From contig CAWDGK010000005.1 of assembly GCA_963801855.1 (NCBI GenBank), positions 186,001-250,000 of the forward strand: a stretch of DNA of 64,000 bases, in the 5' to 3' direction. The notes beneath the pieces were generated by a model. The model saw only the letters and a program-made list of their open reading frames with translations. It was not told the DNA's origin and made no database searches. Positions 1 through 9,545 of the stretch are shown in pieces. Positions within the stretch are counted from its first letter, which is position 1. Each line of letters begins with the position of its first letter. Made by a program: the position numbers and the translations under genes. The DNA comes from JACDAN01 sp963801855. Lineage in GTDB: Bacteria > Actinomycetota > Thermoleophilia > Gaiellales > Gaiellaceae.

Positions 1-2394
1 CCGCGACGGGTCCCGGCCCAGATCGTGCCGGTGTTCGTCCTTGCTCGCTCGACCGAGACGACGTAGCCCGTTCCCTTGTCGGCCGACGAGCCGGTGACGA
101 GGCTGCCCTGACCGAGCTTCTCCCAGTCACCGCAGCCGGAGTCGACGCCGGTGTTCAGCGCGCTCGAGCGTGGGCCGCCGAGCACGTTGCAGTTGTTCTC
201 GAGGAAGTCCTTGTCTCCACCGGCGTTCTGGGTCCGCCAGACGCTCTCGGAGCCGGCGAACGCCGTCTTCGAGACGACCGGGTCGGCCGCGAACGGGATG
301 TAGAAGGACGAGCCCTCGGGTGAGAACAGGATCGGGTCGAAGATCCACGACCACCACTGCGGGTCGTTGCCGCGGAAGTTCACGTCGCCCTGCTGGGCGA
401 AGTACGTGTGGTAGCGGATGTTCCCCTGCTTGGCGTCGATGCCGGACTGGCCACCGTCGCCCGAGACGAAGTTGAGCCAGGTCCCGGTGCCGTTGTACCC
501 GAGCGTCCCGTTGTCCTGCGTGCCGCCGATGACGTCGCGCAGCGGATTGTTCGGGTTCGGGCTCAGGTCCTGGAACTGCAATGTCCGGAGGCCGGAGTTC
601 ATGTTGACGAGGTCATCCGGGATGTACGAGAGCCAGAGACGGCAGTCCGTCAGGTCGACACCGGAGAGGTTCCGGTCCGCCTCGTCGCAGTCGGACGAGT
701 CGTTCACGTACCGGCCGCTCGTCCGCATGATTCCGCCGTCGCTTCCGATGAACAGCACGTTCTTGTTCGTCGGGTGGAACGAAAGCGTCTGGACGTCCGG
801 GTGATTCGCCTCGAACGGGTCCTTGGCCTCACCGGACATGTCCGTGAAGTACTCGCCGGCGTTCCGCGAGAGCATGATGTTGCGACCGTTCGACCGGTCG
901 GCACCCGCGTAGGGCGGGAGCTCTCCGTACTGCGTCTGACCGCCGATCATCACGTGGTCGGGGTTGGTCGGCGACACCGAGATCGGCATGTCGTAGGAGC
1001 ACTGGGCTCCGCAGACGTCGAACGAGCTGTAGCCGGGCGTCCCGTCCACGTTGCTCGAGAGCATCTGGAAGACCGGCGCGGCGGCCCGAGCGTCGTCGGT
1101 GCGAAGGACGCGCGATGCGTCTTCGAACGCTCCGTCGCCGTCCGCGTCGACCTCGTTGCGGCCGTCGTGCACGTAGAGCCTCGTCTTGCCGTTTCCGAGC
1201 TTGGCTCCTGCCACTTCGTAGCGGATGCCGAAGCCCGTCGGGTCCGGCCCTGCTCCTGCATAGATGTTCTGTGGAGCCGCACCGCCGGTCAGGCGGAAGA
1301 CGCCGTAGTCGAACATCGTGAAGTAGACCGTGGTCGCGTCGACCGGGTCGAACTCGATGTCGGTCACGCCGCCGCGGAAGAAGTCACTCCCGTTCGGAGA
1401 CGTCGGGTCGACCGCGTCCTGCGGCAGAGCGAATCGCAGGCTGAAAGTGTTCCCGCCGTCGAGCGACTCGTAGAGACCGATGGTCGGAGCTCCGGGCGGG
1501 GTGTAGCGCCCGCCGTTCGTGCCGGAGGACCCGTGCCGTGCAACACCGGTGCCCATGAAGATGTGGCGCGGGTTCTTCGGGTCGATCACGACCTCGCCGA
1601 TGGCGCGATCGCGGGAGACGGCGAAGCTGCCGGGCACCAGGCTCCAGTGCTCGCCGCGGTCCAGTCGACTTGTAGAGGCCGAGACCGGCCTCGCTGTCGC
1701 TCGAGCCGCTCGGCTCGCCGGTGCCGAGATACAGCGTCTTGCCGCTCTTGTCGGTCGGGTCGATCAGCAGCGAGCCCACCGAGGTCGTCGGCAGGCCGCG
1801 ATCGAGCGGCTTCCAGTGCGGATTCCGAGACAGGGCGTTGTCCGTCCTCCAGACGCCGCCACCGGCGGCGCCGATGTAGAGGCGGCAATCGCGGTCGTCG
1901 CACTTCGGATCGACGGCGATCGCGGTCATCCGGCCGGACCACTGGGTCGTCTGGCCGTTGTTCTGCGTCGCCTCTTGCGCGACGTCGAGCGTGAACGGGC
2001 CGACTTCCTTCCACTTGCCGACGCCGTGGCCGCGGTCCTTGTCGTCGTCCTTGTCGTGGCCTCGCATCGCCGCGAGGGCGCCTTCGAGCTGCGCGGCTCC
2101 GACAGACTGGTGCGGATACGCCAGATCGGAGTACGACTGCTGGGCAAAGCCGGCGACGATGTCGCGGCTCGCTTCGCGTCCACGCATCGACTTCTCGCGG
2201 GCCACCGGGACCGGCACGCCGCGGGCGAGCCGCCCGCCGTAGCGGTAGGCGAGTGCCTCGCCGCCGAGCGTTCCGCCGGCCGCCGGGGCGGCCGAAGACG
2301 ATCCCGCAGGGCCCATCACGCTCGCGGCTCCGACTGCGGCTGCTGCAACTACCAGCGCCACGGCGGCGACCACGCCAAACGTCCTCTTTCTCAT
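1..2394 (-). CDS. secreted BNR/VPS10-like beta-propeller repeat protein, frameshifted and cut by the window edge
   Basis: The N-terminus (MRKRTFGVVAAVALVVAAAA) is a Sec signal peptide. From about residue 150 the protein reads like a sortilin/BNR 'photosynthesis stability' type propeller, with blades such as WSGRMTAIAVDP, LYIGAAGGGVWRTDN and LYLGTGEPSGSSDSEAG. The frame breaks near 1661: after GLYKST one surplus G shifts the reading. In the corrected frame it continues as DRGEHWSLVPG, FMGTGVARHG, VLFIGSDGGIMRT and GTQDNG without a stop to base 1, so the C-terminus lies outside the window. An exported or cell-surface role is inferred; substrate unknown. Because the far side of the break is fully open for about 1.6 kb, a sequencing indel is likelier than decay. 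Confidence 0.8.
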
Positions 2395-2453
2395 CTCATC
2401 CCCTGTCGTCGACTACAGAGCCCGCGATCTCGGGCTCTCAATAGAGGATCATT

Positions 2454-2480
2454 TATCTACCTGCGGGCCTGAAAAGTCAA
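2454..2480 (-). promoter_or_regulatory. predicted sigma70-type promoter of the 1-2394 gene
   Basis: On the minus strand TTGACT (2475-2480) is followed by TAGATA (2454-2459). The spacer is 15 bp, or 17 bp if GATAAA is taken as the -10. It lies about 60 bp upstream of the start codon at 2394 in an otherwise unassigned gap. Predicted by eye. Confidence 0.5.
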
Positions 2481-2530
2481 GCAGGTAAGCGCAGATTCGG
2501 AGGCCTCGCAGAGGGACCGTCGTGGAAAGG

Positions 2531-2561
2531 AGAGAGGGCCGCCCGAAGGGCGGCCCTCTCT
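2531..2561 (-). terminator. strong hairpin terminator with UUCG-type loop
   Basis: A perfect 14-bp inverted repeat (2531-2544 with 2548-2561) forms, on the minus strand, a GC-rich stem closed by a C(UUCG)G loop. It lies 24 bp beyond the stop codon of the 2585-4883 gene and is followed by TCCTTT on that strand. It should insulate this gene from the next exported-protein gene. Confidence 0.8.
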
Positions 2562-2584
2562 CGTGATCGCACAGCCCGGAGTGC

Positions 2585-4883
2585 CTAGGGCTGCGTTCCG
2601 TCAGTCGGGCACGGAGTGACGAGGAACCAACTGTCCTCGGACTTGGGCTGCTTCTGCCCGGCGTCCGCCCCGATGCTCGAGTACTCGTCGACGAAGACGT
2701 CCGACTGCTCGCACAGCGGGTTGCGACCCACCTGCGGGCCTGCGCCACCGGCCGGCCCACCGGACGAGCGGCCGTTCCGCGCGTCCGTGAAGTAGCCGTA
2801 GGCCTTGGTGTCGTTCGGCGTCACCGCGACGTTGTTGTAGTCACCGGCGAAGATGCCGGCGCGGAACGTGTAGTCGAAGTTCGACGGCACGTCGGTGATC
2901 CCGAAGTTCGGGAACCTGCCGAGGAACGCCGAGCCTTGTCCGGGCTGCGGATCGGCACCCGGGTTGACCAGACCCGTCGGCTGCGGAATCACAACCGCTC
3001 CCGGTGCGAGGCACTCGCGCGAGTTCGCCTGCTTGACCTCGCACTGCGCTCCCCACGTCCAGACGAGGTAGTTCCCCGGGCGCCCGATCGGAGCCGCACG
3101 GCTCGTCGGCCACTCGCCCAGGACGGAGTTCTCGTCCAGGCGACGGTCGTGGAAGATGATGTTGAGGTGCCCGAAGTCGTTGATGTCGACCCACGGCCAC
3201 CACTGATCGGCTCCGAAGTCGCCACGGCACGGGCCGCGAACGGATTGCGCACCGCCTCCGGTGTATCCGACGAAGCCCTCCGGACGCAGACAGTCGCGAC
3301 CGGTGTTGATCGTCGAACTGCTCGTGCCGGCGGTCAGCTGCGAGCGGTCGTTGTTCACACGAGACGGACCGATCCACGTCGACCCGCCGTCCGTGGACTT
3401 GAACAGGAAGATGTCGGCATTCGAGCTGTACACGGTGCCGTTCCTGTTGTCCGACATCACGAGGTAGAGATCGTCTGCGAACGCGCCTCCACGTCGGTCG
3501 ATGACGACGTTTCCGCCCGAGTTCGAGCGGAAGCAGGTGTTCGTGTAGACGATCCGGCCGAGTCTGCTGCCCGCGCGCGGAGCAGTCAACGCGGCCGCTG
3601 ACGCCCGAGCGGGGATAGTTGAGGTCGAACACCGGTGTGATGAAGAACGGGTTCGAGAACGTGTTGCCGCCGTCGGTCGAGCGGACGAACAGGTACTGGT
3701 TCTCGTCCGGCGTGTTGAAGTTCTCGAACGCCACACCGAGGAACCCGGTCGTCGGGTGCACCGTCGGCGTCGAGAACTGGTTGCTGTCGCAGTTGTTCGC
3801 GACGCCGAACGCGCAGAAGGACGCGCTCCCGCTGATCGGCTTCTGCGGCGACCACGAGCGGCCCTGGTCGTCGGAGTGGCTCTCCATGATGTTCGACGCC
3901 GTGGCGGTGAACTTCGTCCACGTCACGTACACGCGGTCGGGGCTGATCGGCCTCGTGCCGCACGCCGTCGGCGTATGCGCCGCGGTGAAGCACTGCGCCG
4001 CGATGCGGTCGTTCGGGTCGGGCGTCGACGTGTCGAGCGGCCGCGGGCCGGCGGCGATGTACTCCTTGTCGTCGAACGGGACGCTGCTGTTGATCAGGAC
4101 GTCGTTGTCCCGCTGGAACGAGATGACGCCGTCACCCGGCAGGCGTGGATCGCCGGGGCCGCCGCAGGCCGTGGTCGTCACCGGGTCGACGATGCAAGCA
4201 CGGCTCCACGTGTAGCCGCCGTTCGTCGAGCGCGAGACCGTGATCCCGTTCGTGTCGTCGTCGCGGTTGAACGCGATCTGGGCGTAGTAGACGACGCCCG
4301 CGCGGTCGAAGACGACCGCAGGGTCACCGCCGCTGACCAGGAAGCCCTGTGTCGCTCCGGGACCCGGTGTCGGCCCGTTGGCAGGGTTCACCGACGGGAA
4401 CGGGATGATCCCGCTGTACCACGTCTGGCCGTTGTCGTTCGAGGCCTCGAACCCGGACGATCCGGTTCCGAGCCGGTAGTCGTTCGCCCCGGCCACGATG
4501 TTCTTCTCCTGCCCCTTGGCGGGGTTCGTGTCGATCGAGGTCTCGTTCTGCGGGAAGCAGGTGAACTCCTCATTGGTTCGCCGGTCGTCCCCGCCGTTCG
4601 AGTAGACCTCGACGCGATCCTTCGTCCGGCGATCGAACGGGTCGCCGAACAGCTTCTTCAGACCGGCCTGTGGACACTCCGTGATGTCGGTGCCGAAGTT
4701 GAAGTCCTTGAAGTCGTAGATCCCCGACGACGGCGGCGTGCCCGGCGCCGTGCCCGGCGTGTACTTCGGGAACGGCTCGCCCAGGCCGTCCGCCTCCTGC
4801 GCCGAGGCCGACCCGGCGCCGCCCATGGCGGCAACAGCCATGAGCAGCCCGAGGACCGCGAGCGCGAGAACGAGTCTCTTCAT
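2585..4883 (-). CDS. secreted sialidase/BNR-repeat-like protein, frameshifted
   Basis: The start at 4883 (MKRLVLALAVLGLLMAVAAM) follows a GGAGAGGGGAG ribosome-binding site and gives a clear signal peptide ending near ASAQ. The body shows BNR/Asp-box style stretches: SNDNGQTWYSG, RSTNGGYTWSRA, SHSDDQGRSWSPQ, RSTDGGNTFSNPF and KSTDGGSTWIGPS. These are typical of exo-sialidase-like propellers. The frame changes once, between about 3555 and 3600, after YPRSGVSGRVDC. The span is 3n+1 bases, as expected for one inserted base. The second half resumes LGRIVYTNTCF and ends CPTDGTQP. A secreted carbohydrate- or protein-binding propeller is inferred; catalytic sialidase residues were not established. 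It neighbours a second, only loosely similar propeller gene. Confidence 0.8.
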
Positions 4884-4935
4884 GCTCTCCCCTCTCCTTT
4901 TGACCGGCCCCGAGCTCCGGGCCGAAAGCGCGGCG

Positions 4936-4964
4936 ACTATACGACTCTCAAAAGGGGTTTGCAA
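4936..4964 (-). promoter_or_regulatory. predicted sigma70-type promoter of the 2585-4883 gene
   Basis: On the minus strand TTGCAA (4959-4964), a 17-bp spacer and TATAGT (4936-4941) lie 53 bp upstream of the start codon. An AT-rich tract at 4970-4985 just upstream could be an UP-like element. The regular spacing makes this one of the better promoters in the window. Confidence 0.6.
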
Positions 4965-5006
4965 ATAGAACGAACGATATTTTTCTGTCGCTGCCGGGGA
5001 ATCGGC

Positions 5007-5582
5007 TCAGCGGCCGGCTGCGCGCGAAGCGTGGCTCGCCTGCTTACGGGCGAGCGCGAGCGCGTCGTCGAGCGTGATCTTTCCCTCGAAGCCGCTGACG
5101 AGCAGCGAGGAGGTGACGTTGGCCTTCCGCCAGGCGATCAAGAAGTAGCTGACGCCCTCGCCTGTTCCACTCTCGAAGGCGCGGGCGTCGTCACCGATCT
5201 CCGGCGCGTCGATCTCGTCGAAGGTGGCGTCCTCCTCGATCGCCTCGAGCTCGTCGGCGGCGCCCTCGGAAGACTCGAAGAGGTCGGCGCGCGATTCGAT
5301 CACGAGCGGCCCCCTCGTCTGCGGCGAGCCCTGCCGACGGTAGCGGGCCTTCCACCCCTGGACCCGTCCGAAACGGCGAGCATCGCTCCGGTTGCCGCCC
5401 GGCGAGTCCGCGATGCCCTGGGGGCCCTCGTCGAATTGCAAGAACTCACGGCTGAGGTCACTCGGCTGGAGAACGAGCGTCCCGAGCTGACTCTCTTCGA
5501 TCGAGCCTCCGGTGTCATCGTCGCCGCCGAGGCTGCAGCCGGCCATCAGCGCGGCGAGGGTGAAGAGCGCGAGCAGCCGCAT
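5007..5582 (-). CDS. predicted lipoprotein of unknown function
   Basis: This 191-residue protein begins MRLLALFTLAALMAGCSLGG, a signal peptide with lipobox LMAGC. Cys16 should be the lipidated residue, followed by an acidic linker (DDDTGG). The rest is a soluble domain with no motif I recognise; segments include VLQPSDLSREFLQFDEGPQG and FLIAWRKANVTSSLLVSG. Anchoring to the outer face of the cytoplasmic membrane is inferred. It lies 23 bp downstream of the metallopeptidase gene on the same strand, so the two may be cotranscribed. Confidence 0.75.
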   Translation of the reverse strand: MRLLALFTLAALMAGCSLGGDDDTGGSIEESQLGTLVLQPSDLSREFLQFDEGPQGIADSPGGNRSDARRFGRVQGWKARYRRQGSPQTRGPLVIESRADLFESSEGAADELEAIEEDATFDEIDAPEIGDDARAFESGTGEGVSYFLIAWRKANVTSSLLVSGFEGKITLDDALALARKQASHASRAAGR

Positions 5583-5605
5583 CGGGCGGCACGGTAGAGG
5601 AAGAC

Positions 5606-7762
5606 TCAGCCGCCGGGTTGAAGCACGCCGTTCACACGCAGCGCGTAGGGCGCCTGGGCACTGACGGTTTCGCTGGGATCATCCTGGACGACGACGACAC
5701 CGATGACGTCGGCACGGTGGTCGACGAGGTGGCGGAGGAGCCAGCCAGGGAGTGACCCGTCGTGTCGCGCGTCGAGCGGAATCGAGAGCAGCGTGCGCCG
5801 GCCCTTTCCACGCTCGGAGTACGCGACGAGTCGCACGGTGAAGTCGTGGACCGTCGTCGGTCGGGCCTGCGAGGGCGAGAGCCATCCGGCGAGCGACGTC
5901 CCGTCCGAGATCGGCGTCGCGCCGAGCGTCAGCGCCCGAACCCAGAAGCCGGACGGGATCGTCGCGGCAGGATCGTCGGGGTCGCCGGCGACCGAGCCGT
6001 CCGCCAGGTGCCGAAGCGAGAGCAGGATCGACTTGCCGGCGTAGTCGGACAGGTCGCAGCTCTCCGCGCGCCAGCCGCCCGAGTACGCGGTGTAGCCGGG
6101 CAGGTTCTCGTGCATGACCGGCCTCGCATGCGGGCTCGCATCGGTCCGCGAGCTCGTGCAGGCGACGCTCTTGTAGGACGTGCCGCCGTCCGTCGACACC
6201 TGGACGAGGCCGAAGTCCCAGCCCCCGGTCGGATCCTCCTCGGCGTTCCACTGGGCCTGGAAGGAAAGGCTTGCGCCGCCGGGCGGGACGCTCAGGCTCC
6301 GCACGATCGCGCGGTCGAGATCGTTTCCGCCACCGGAGTAGAGCGCCGGCGGGCCGCCGTTCGGCGGTGTCGCGTCGACGGTCCACTCCACAGGCCGGCC
6401 CGGCATCTCGGTCGCCCCGTCGAACGCAAGCGACCGGAGGTCGCGGCCCGTGAGGTATCGGCCCGACGCGTCGCGAAGGCGCACGAAGTCGGCGCCGTTC
6501 GGCGGTGCGCCCGGCGAGGCGTACGCAGCCGGGTTGTCCCAGTTGAGCGAGCCGAAGGCCAGGCTCGAGGACCAGTCGTGGATGGAGCGCTGCGCGTCAG
6601 CGCGCCGGCCGAGCGCCTCCTGGAGCCCGGCCAGGCCGTTCGCGTCTCCCCGGTGGAGGGCGGTCATGAGCTTCCGGCCGTGCCGCTCGTGGAGGTACTC
6701 CATGAACGAGTACACGGCGCCGTACTCGCAGTTGGCGTCCGCTCCGTCTCCCCAGAGGGTGAGCGAGTTCTCGGGGCCGCCCGGCGAGTCGGCGAGGTTC
6801 CCGAGGAAGCACTGTGTGTGGCGGTCGTAGCCGATCTCCGACACGGGCCGGTTCGGCTCGGCGTAGCCGGTGAGGCTGCGCGCCCATTCGGCGAGACCCT
6901 CGTCGACCCAGGCGGCCTCGTCGGGATCCTCGTGGTGCTCGAGCAGATGCTCGTACTCGTGCGCGAAGACACCTTCGATGAGGTGCGGCCAGGCCGGCGA
7001 GCTCGCACAGAGGTCCGCGGACGGCTCGTGCCTCGGGCGAGATCCCGTCCTGTGGAGCCAGTCGTACGCGTCGATCGTCATGACGTTCCGGTCGAAGAGG
7101 TCGTCGAGCACGGACACGTAGATCCCGACCCCGTAGCCGAGGTCCCGCGAGTTGTCGAGGTCGAAGTAGTTCTCGTCGCGGATGTTGTCCACGAGCACGA
7201 CGACCCGGTCGCCGGCGCCCTGAGGGCTGAACGGCGGGCCTACCTGCGCGTTCGTCCCATCCCTCGGAGGCGGCGTGCTGAAGACAGCGGATTCGCGCGG
7301 GTAGATGACCTTGTCGAAGGCGCGGACGAGGCTCTTCACCTGCGCGTCCGAGACCTCGGTGCGGGAGCCGTTTCGGCAGTCTCCGGGCTGGAACTCGAGA
7401 TCGTCCGCGACCCAGACCTCGATGTTCCGCCCAGCCCCTCGGAGGGCGTAGGGCTTCGGGTAGATCGCGCCGTGCACGGTGTCGAGGCCGACCCAGAAGC
7501 GTCTCTCTCCCGGGGCCGGCGCGGGCTGCCGGCTCATCAGGCGCGTGCGTCCGCGGCGCTGCGGCAGGAGTTGCGCTCCACGTAGCTGCAGCGAGCTTCG
7601 CACCGACTGCGGGACGTGGAGCGCGACTCCGCCGCCACCACCACTCGGCTGAAGGACCTTGCCCCGGCGGCCATCGTCCGTCGCGGCGAGCGCGCTCGAG
7701 CCCGCAACCCCGGAGAGGAGTACGACGAGCGCTGCGGCGATCAAGAACGGTCGATGAGGCAT
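5606..7762 (-). CDS. secreted M6-like (immune inhibitor A family) zinc metallopeptidase
   Basis: The start at 7762 (MPHRPFLIAAALVVLLSGVAG) has GGAG 8 bases upstream and yields a signal peptide; the product is 718 residues. The zincin motif HEYEH is at residues 268-272, followed by WVDEGLAEW at 285-293, which supplies the usual downstream acidic ligand region. Upstream, VVVLVDNIRDENYFD and YVSVLDDLFDRNVMTIDAYDW resemble M6 enzymes. The C-terminal third (LSFQAQWNAEEDPTGGWDFG, LPGYTAYSGGW, IPSGFWVRALTLG) matches the MAM-like carbohydrate-binding domain found in immune inhibitor A proteins. Probably an exported endopeptidase. The substrate is unknown. Confidence 0.85.
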   Translation of the reverse strand: MPHRPFLIAAALVVLLSGVAGSSALAATDDGRRGKVLQPSGGGGGVALHVPQSVRSSLQLRGAQLLPQRRGRTRLMSRQPAPAPGERRFWVGLDTVHGAIYPKPYALRGAGRNIEVWVADDLEFQPGDCRNGSRTEVSDAQVKSLVRAFDKVIYPRESAVFSTPPPRDGTNAQVGPPFSPQGAGDRVVVLVDNIRDENYFDLDNSRDLGYGVGIYVSVLDDLFDRNVMTIDAYDWLHRTGSRPRHEPSADLCASSPAWPHLIEGVFAHEYEHLLEHHEDPDEAAWVDEGLAEWARSLTGYAEPNRPVSEIGYDRHTQCFLGNLADSPGGPENSLTLWGDGADANCEYGAVYSFMEYLHERHGRKLMTALHRGDANGLAGLQEALGRRADAQRSIHDWSSSLAFGSLNWDNPAAYASPGAPPNGADFVRLRDASGRYLTGRDLRSLAFDGATEMPGRPVEWTVDATPPNGGPPALYSGGGNDLDRAIVRSLSVPPGGASLSFQAQWNAEEDPTGGWDFGLVQVSTDGGTSYKSVACTSSRTDASPHARPVMHENLPGYTAYSGGWRAESCDLSDYAGKSILLSLRHLADGSVAGDPDDPAATIPSGFWVRALTLGATPISDGTSLAGWLSPSQARPTTVHDFTVRLVAYSERGKGRRTLLSIPLDARHDGSLPGWLLRHLVDHRADVIGVVVVQDDPSETVSAQAPYALRVNGVLQPGG

Positions 7763-7856
7763 AGGTGCTCCCTGGCGTCGCGGCTTGCAATCGGATCGCG
7801 CCGCATGGGGCGGCCAGGGACGAGACCCGTTCAAGCGATGTGTCGGGCGTGTACGG

Positions 7857-7873
7857 GGTTCTTTCGACCCCTA
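7857..7873 (-). terminator. weak hairpin in the 7763-7886 gap
   Basis: The 7763-7886 gap lies between the metallopeptidase start and the fumC stop. The only structure I see in it is GGGGT/ACCCC with a 7-base loop, 14 bp beyond the fumC stop. There is no U-run, so termination is uncertain. Confidence 0.3.
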
Positions 7874-7886
7874 GCCCGAGGGATTC

Positions 7887-9218
7887 CTACGCCTGATTCG
7901 GTTTTGCCATCGCCCGATAATCGAGGGCCTTGTCCAGCGTGGCGTCGTCGACGCCGGCCTCGCGGGCGACCTCACGGAGCGAGCGGCCGCTGGCGGCCGC
8001 GGTCTTGACGATCTCCGAGGCCTTGTCGTAACCGATGTACGGGTTGAGCGCCGTCGCCGCCGAGAGCGTGAGCTCCGCATAGCGCTCGGCGTTCTCGCGG
8101 TTCGCCTCGATCCCGTCCACGCACTTCTCCGCGAGCAGGCGCGAAGCGGCGGCCAGGAGCCGGATCGAGTCGAGGAGATTGCGGGCAAGGAGCGGCACGA
8201 AGACGTTGAGCTCGAGGTGGCCCTGCATGCCGCCGACCGTGATCGCCGTGTCGTTCCCGATCACTTGCGCCGAGACCTGGGTGACGACCTCCGGGATGAC
8301 GGGGTTCACCTTCCCGGGCATGATCGAGCTGCCCTTCTGGAGCTCGGGAAGCATGATCTCGGCGAGCCCGGCACGAGGACCGGATCCGAGGAGACGAAGG
8401 TCGTTGGCGATTTTCGTGAGCGAGACGGCCACGGTCTTCAACGCTCCCGAGGCCTCGACGAGCCCGTCTCGGGCGGCCTGCGCCTCGAAGGGGTCGGCAG
8501 GTGCCCCGACAGGGAGCCCGGTCTCCTCGGAGAGGAGCCGGCGCACGCGCTCGGCGAACTCCGGGTGCGTGTTCAGTCCGGTGCCGACGGCCGTCCCTCC
8601 CAGCGGGATCTGGCCCACGCGCACGAGCGTGTCGCGCACCCGGGCAACGCCCTGGCTGACCTGTGCGGCGTAGCCCGAGAACTCCTGCCCGAGCATGACC
8701 GGCACGGCGTCCATGAGGTGGGTCCGCCCCGACTTGACGACGTCGTCGAACTCCACAGCCTTGCGCGAGAGCGACTCTGAGAGCTGCTCGAGGGCGGGTA
8801 GCAGGTCGTTCGTGAGCTGCTCGAGCGCTGCGAGGTGGACGGCGGACGGGAAGACGTCGTTCGAGGACTGGCCCATGTTCACGTCGTCGTTGGCGTGAAC
8901 GTCCTCGCCGGCGAGCGTCGCCAGCACCTCGTTCGCGTTCATGTTCGACGAGGTACCGGAGCCGGTCTGGAAGACGTCGATCGGGAACTGGTCGTCGAGC
9001 TCACCCGAGGCGACCCGCTCGGCGGCGGCAGCGATTCGCTCGGCTTTGTCCGCGTCGAGCAGGCCGAGCTCGGCGTTCACCCGGGCCGCGGCGCCCTTGA
9101 TCCTTCCCAGCCAGTGCGCGACGGAGGCGGGAATCGGCTCACCGGAGACGGTGAAGTTCTCGACCGCCTTGCGCGTCTCGGCGCCCCAGAGCTCGGTCTG
9201 TGTCCCGACGTCGGCCAT
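7887..9218 (-). CDS. fumC: class II fumarate hydratase
   Basis: The 443-residue product catalyses fumarate to malate in the TCA cycle as a cytoplasmic homotetramer. The fumarase/aspartase signature GSSIMPGKVNP is at residues 296-306. Other class II hallmarks are GSGTSSNMNANEV, NMGQSSNDVFPSA, GRTHLMDAVPVMLGQE and GGTAVGTGLN. MADVGTQTELWG at 9218 is the start that matches FumC proteins and has no Shine-Dalgarno. A TAGACT box ends 7 bases upstream, suggesting a leaderless transcript. It carries a carbon intermediate into the same respiratory metabolism as the nearby complex I operon. Confidence 0.95.
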   Translation of the reverse strand: MADVGTQTELWGAETRKAVENFTVSGEPIPASVAHWLGRIKGAAARVNAELGLLDADKAERIAAAAERVASGELDDQFPIDVFQTGSGTSSNMNANEVLATLAGEDVHANDDVNMGQSSNDVFPSAVHLAALEQLTNDLLPALEQLSESLSRKAVEFDDVVKSGRTHLMDAVPVMLGQEFSGYAAQVSQGVARVRDTLVRVGQIPLGGTAVGTGLNTHPEFAERVRRLLSEETGLPVGAPADPFEAQAARDGLVEASGALKTVAVSLTKIANDLRLLGSGPRAGLAEIMLPELQKGSSIMPGKVNPVIPEVVTQVSAQVIGNDTAITVGGMQGHLELNVFVPLLARNLLDSIRLLAAASRLLAEKCVDGIEANRENAERYAELTLSAATALNPYIGYDKASEIVKTAAASGRSLREVAREAGVDDATLDKALDYRAMAKPNQA

Positions 9219-9225
9219 CGAACAG

Positions 9226-9231
9226 AGTCTA
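9226..9231 (-). promoter_or_regulatory. -10 box TAGACT of fumC (leaderless start)
   Basis: TAGACT on the minus strand is separated from the fumC ATG by 7 bases. This places transcription initiation at or next to the A of the start codon. It fits the actinobacterial TANNNT consensus. Confidence 0.5.
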
Positions 9232-9245
9232 GGCGGCCGTGTCCC

Positions 9246-9258
9246 GGTGCCAGGCACC
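9246..9258. repeat. 13-bp palindrome GGTGCC-A-GGCACC
   Basis: A perfect 6-bp inverted repeat around a single A, in the gap between fumC and the zinc-ribbon gene. It is bordered by GTGTCCC on the left and CGTGTCTGG on the right. It could be an operator or a dispersed palindromic repeat; a second GTGTC-type palindrome lies inside nuoG (17651-17663). Confidence 0.4.
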
Positions 9259-9272
9259 AGGACGTGTCTGGA

Positions 9273-9467
9273 CTAGACGACGCGGAGGCTGCGACGCTCG
9301 AGCGGGCGATCGCGGATCAAACGGCGTGCCACTTCGCTCAGGTCGTCGACACGGGCCCAGCCGACGTACCCGCAGCGCTTGCACTCACCGGGATCGAGAT
9401 GCCGCACGTCGCCTACCGAGTTTCGGCGTGCGCCGCAGGAAAGACATTCGATTCGAACGGTCTCCAC
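9273..9467 (-). CDS. small zinc-ribbon protein
   Basis: A 64-residue protein with CLSCGARR near the N-terminus and CKRCGYVGW about 20 residues later, a classic CxxC...CxxC zinc ribbon. The remainder is basic (RRLIRDRPLERRSLRVV). Similar tiny ribbons are common in actinobacteria, often annotated only as hypothetical. Nucleic-acid binding or a structural zinc role is inferred. It sits between fumC and the ferredoxin reductase on the same strand. Confidence 0.65.
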   Translation of the reverse strand: METVRIECLSCGARRNSVGDVRHLDPGECKRCGYVGWARVDDLSEVARRLIRDRPLERRSLRVV

Positions 9468-9545
9468 AGACTCCGATTTCGGCTCTGGCAGCGAGCGGGG
9501 TGACCCCTCGAACGAGGGACACCGGCTCGGTTCCCCCGGGCCGGG

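Noticed and set aside
408..1994. Plus-strand open frame of 528 codons opposite the first BNR gene
   Set aside because: Highly basic, Arg/Val-rich shadow of a GC-rich gene; the minus strand has the signal peptide and propeller motifs.
3756..5597. Plus-strand open frame of 613 codons
   Set aside because: Runs antisense through two real genes, their promoters and a signal peptide; composition is that of an antisense shadow.
9505..9518. Hairpin CCCTCG/CGAGGG downstream of the ferredoxin reductase
   Set aside because: Short stem, two-base loop and no U-run; not convincing as a terminator.
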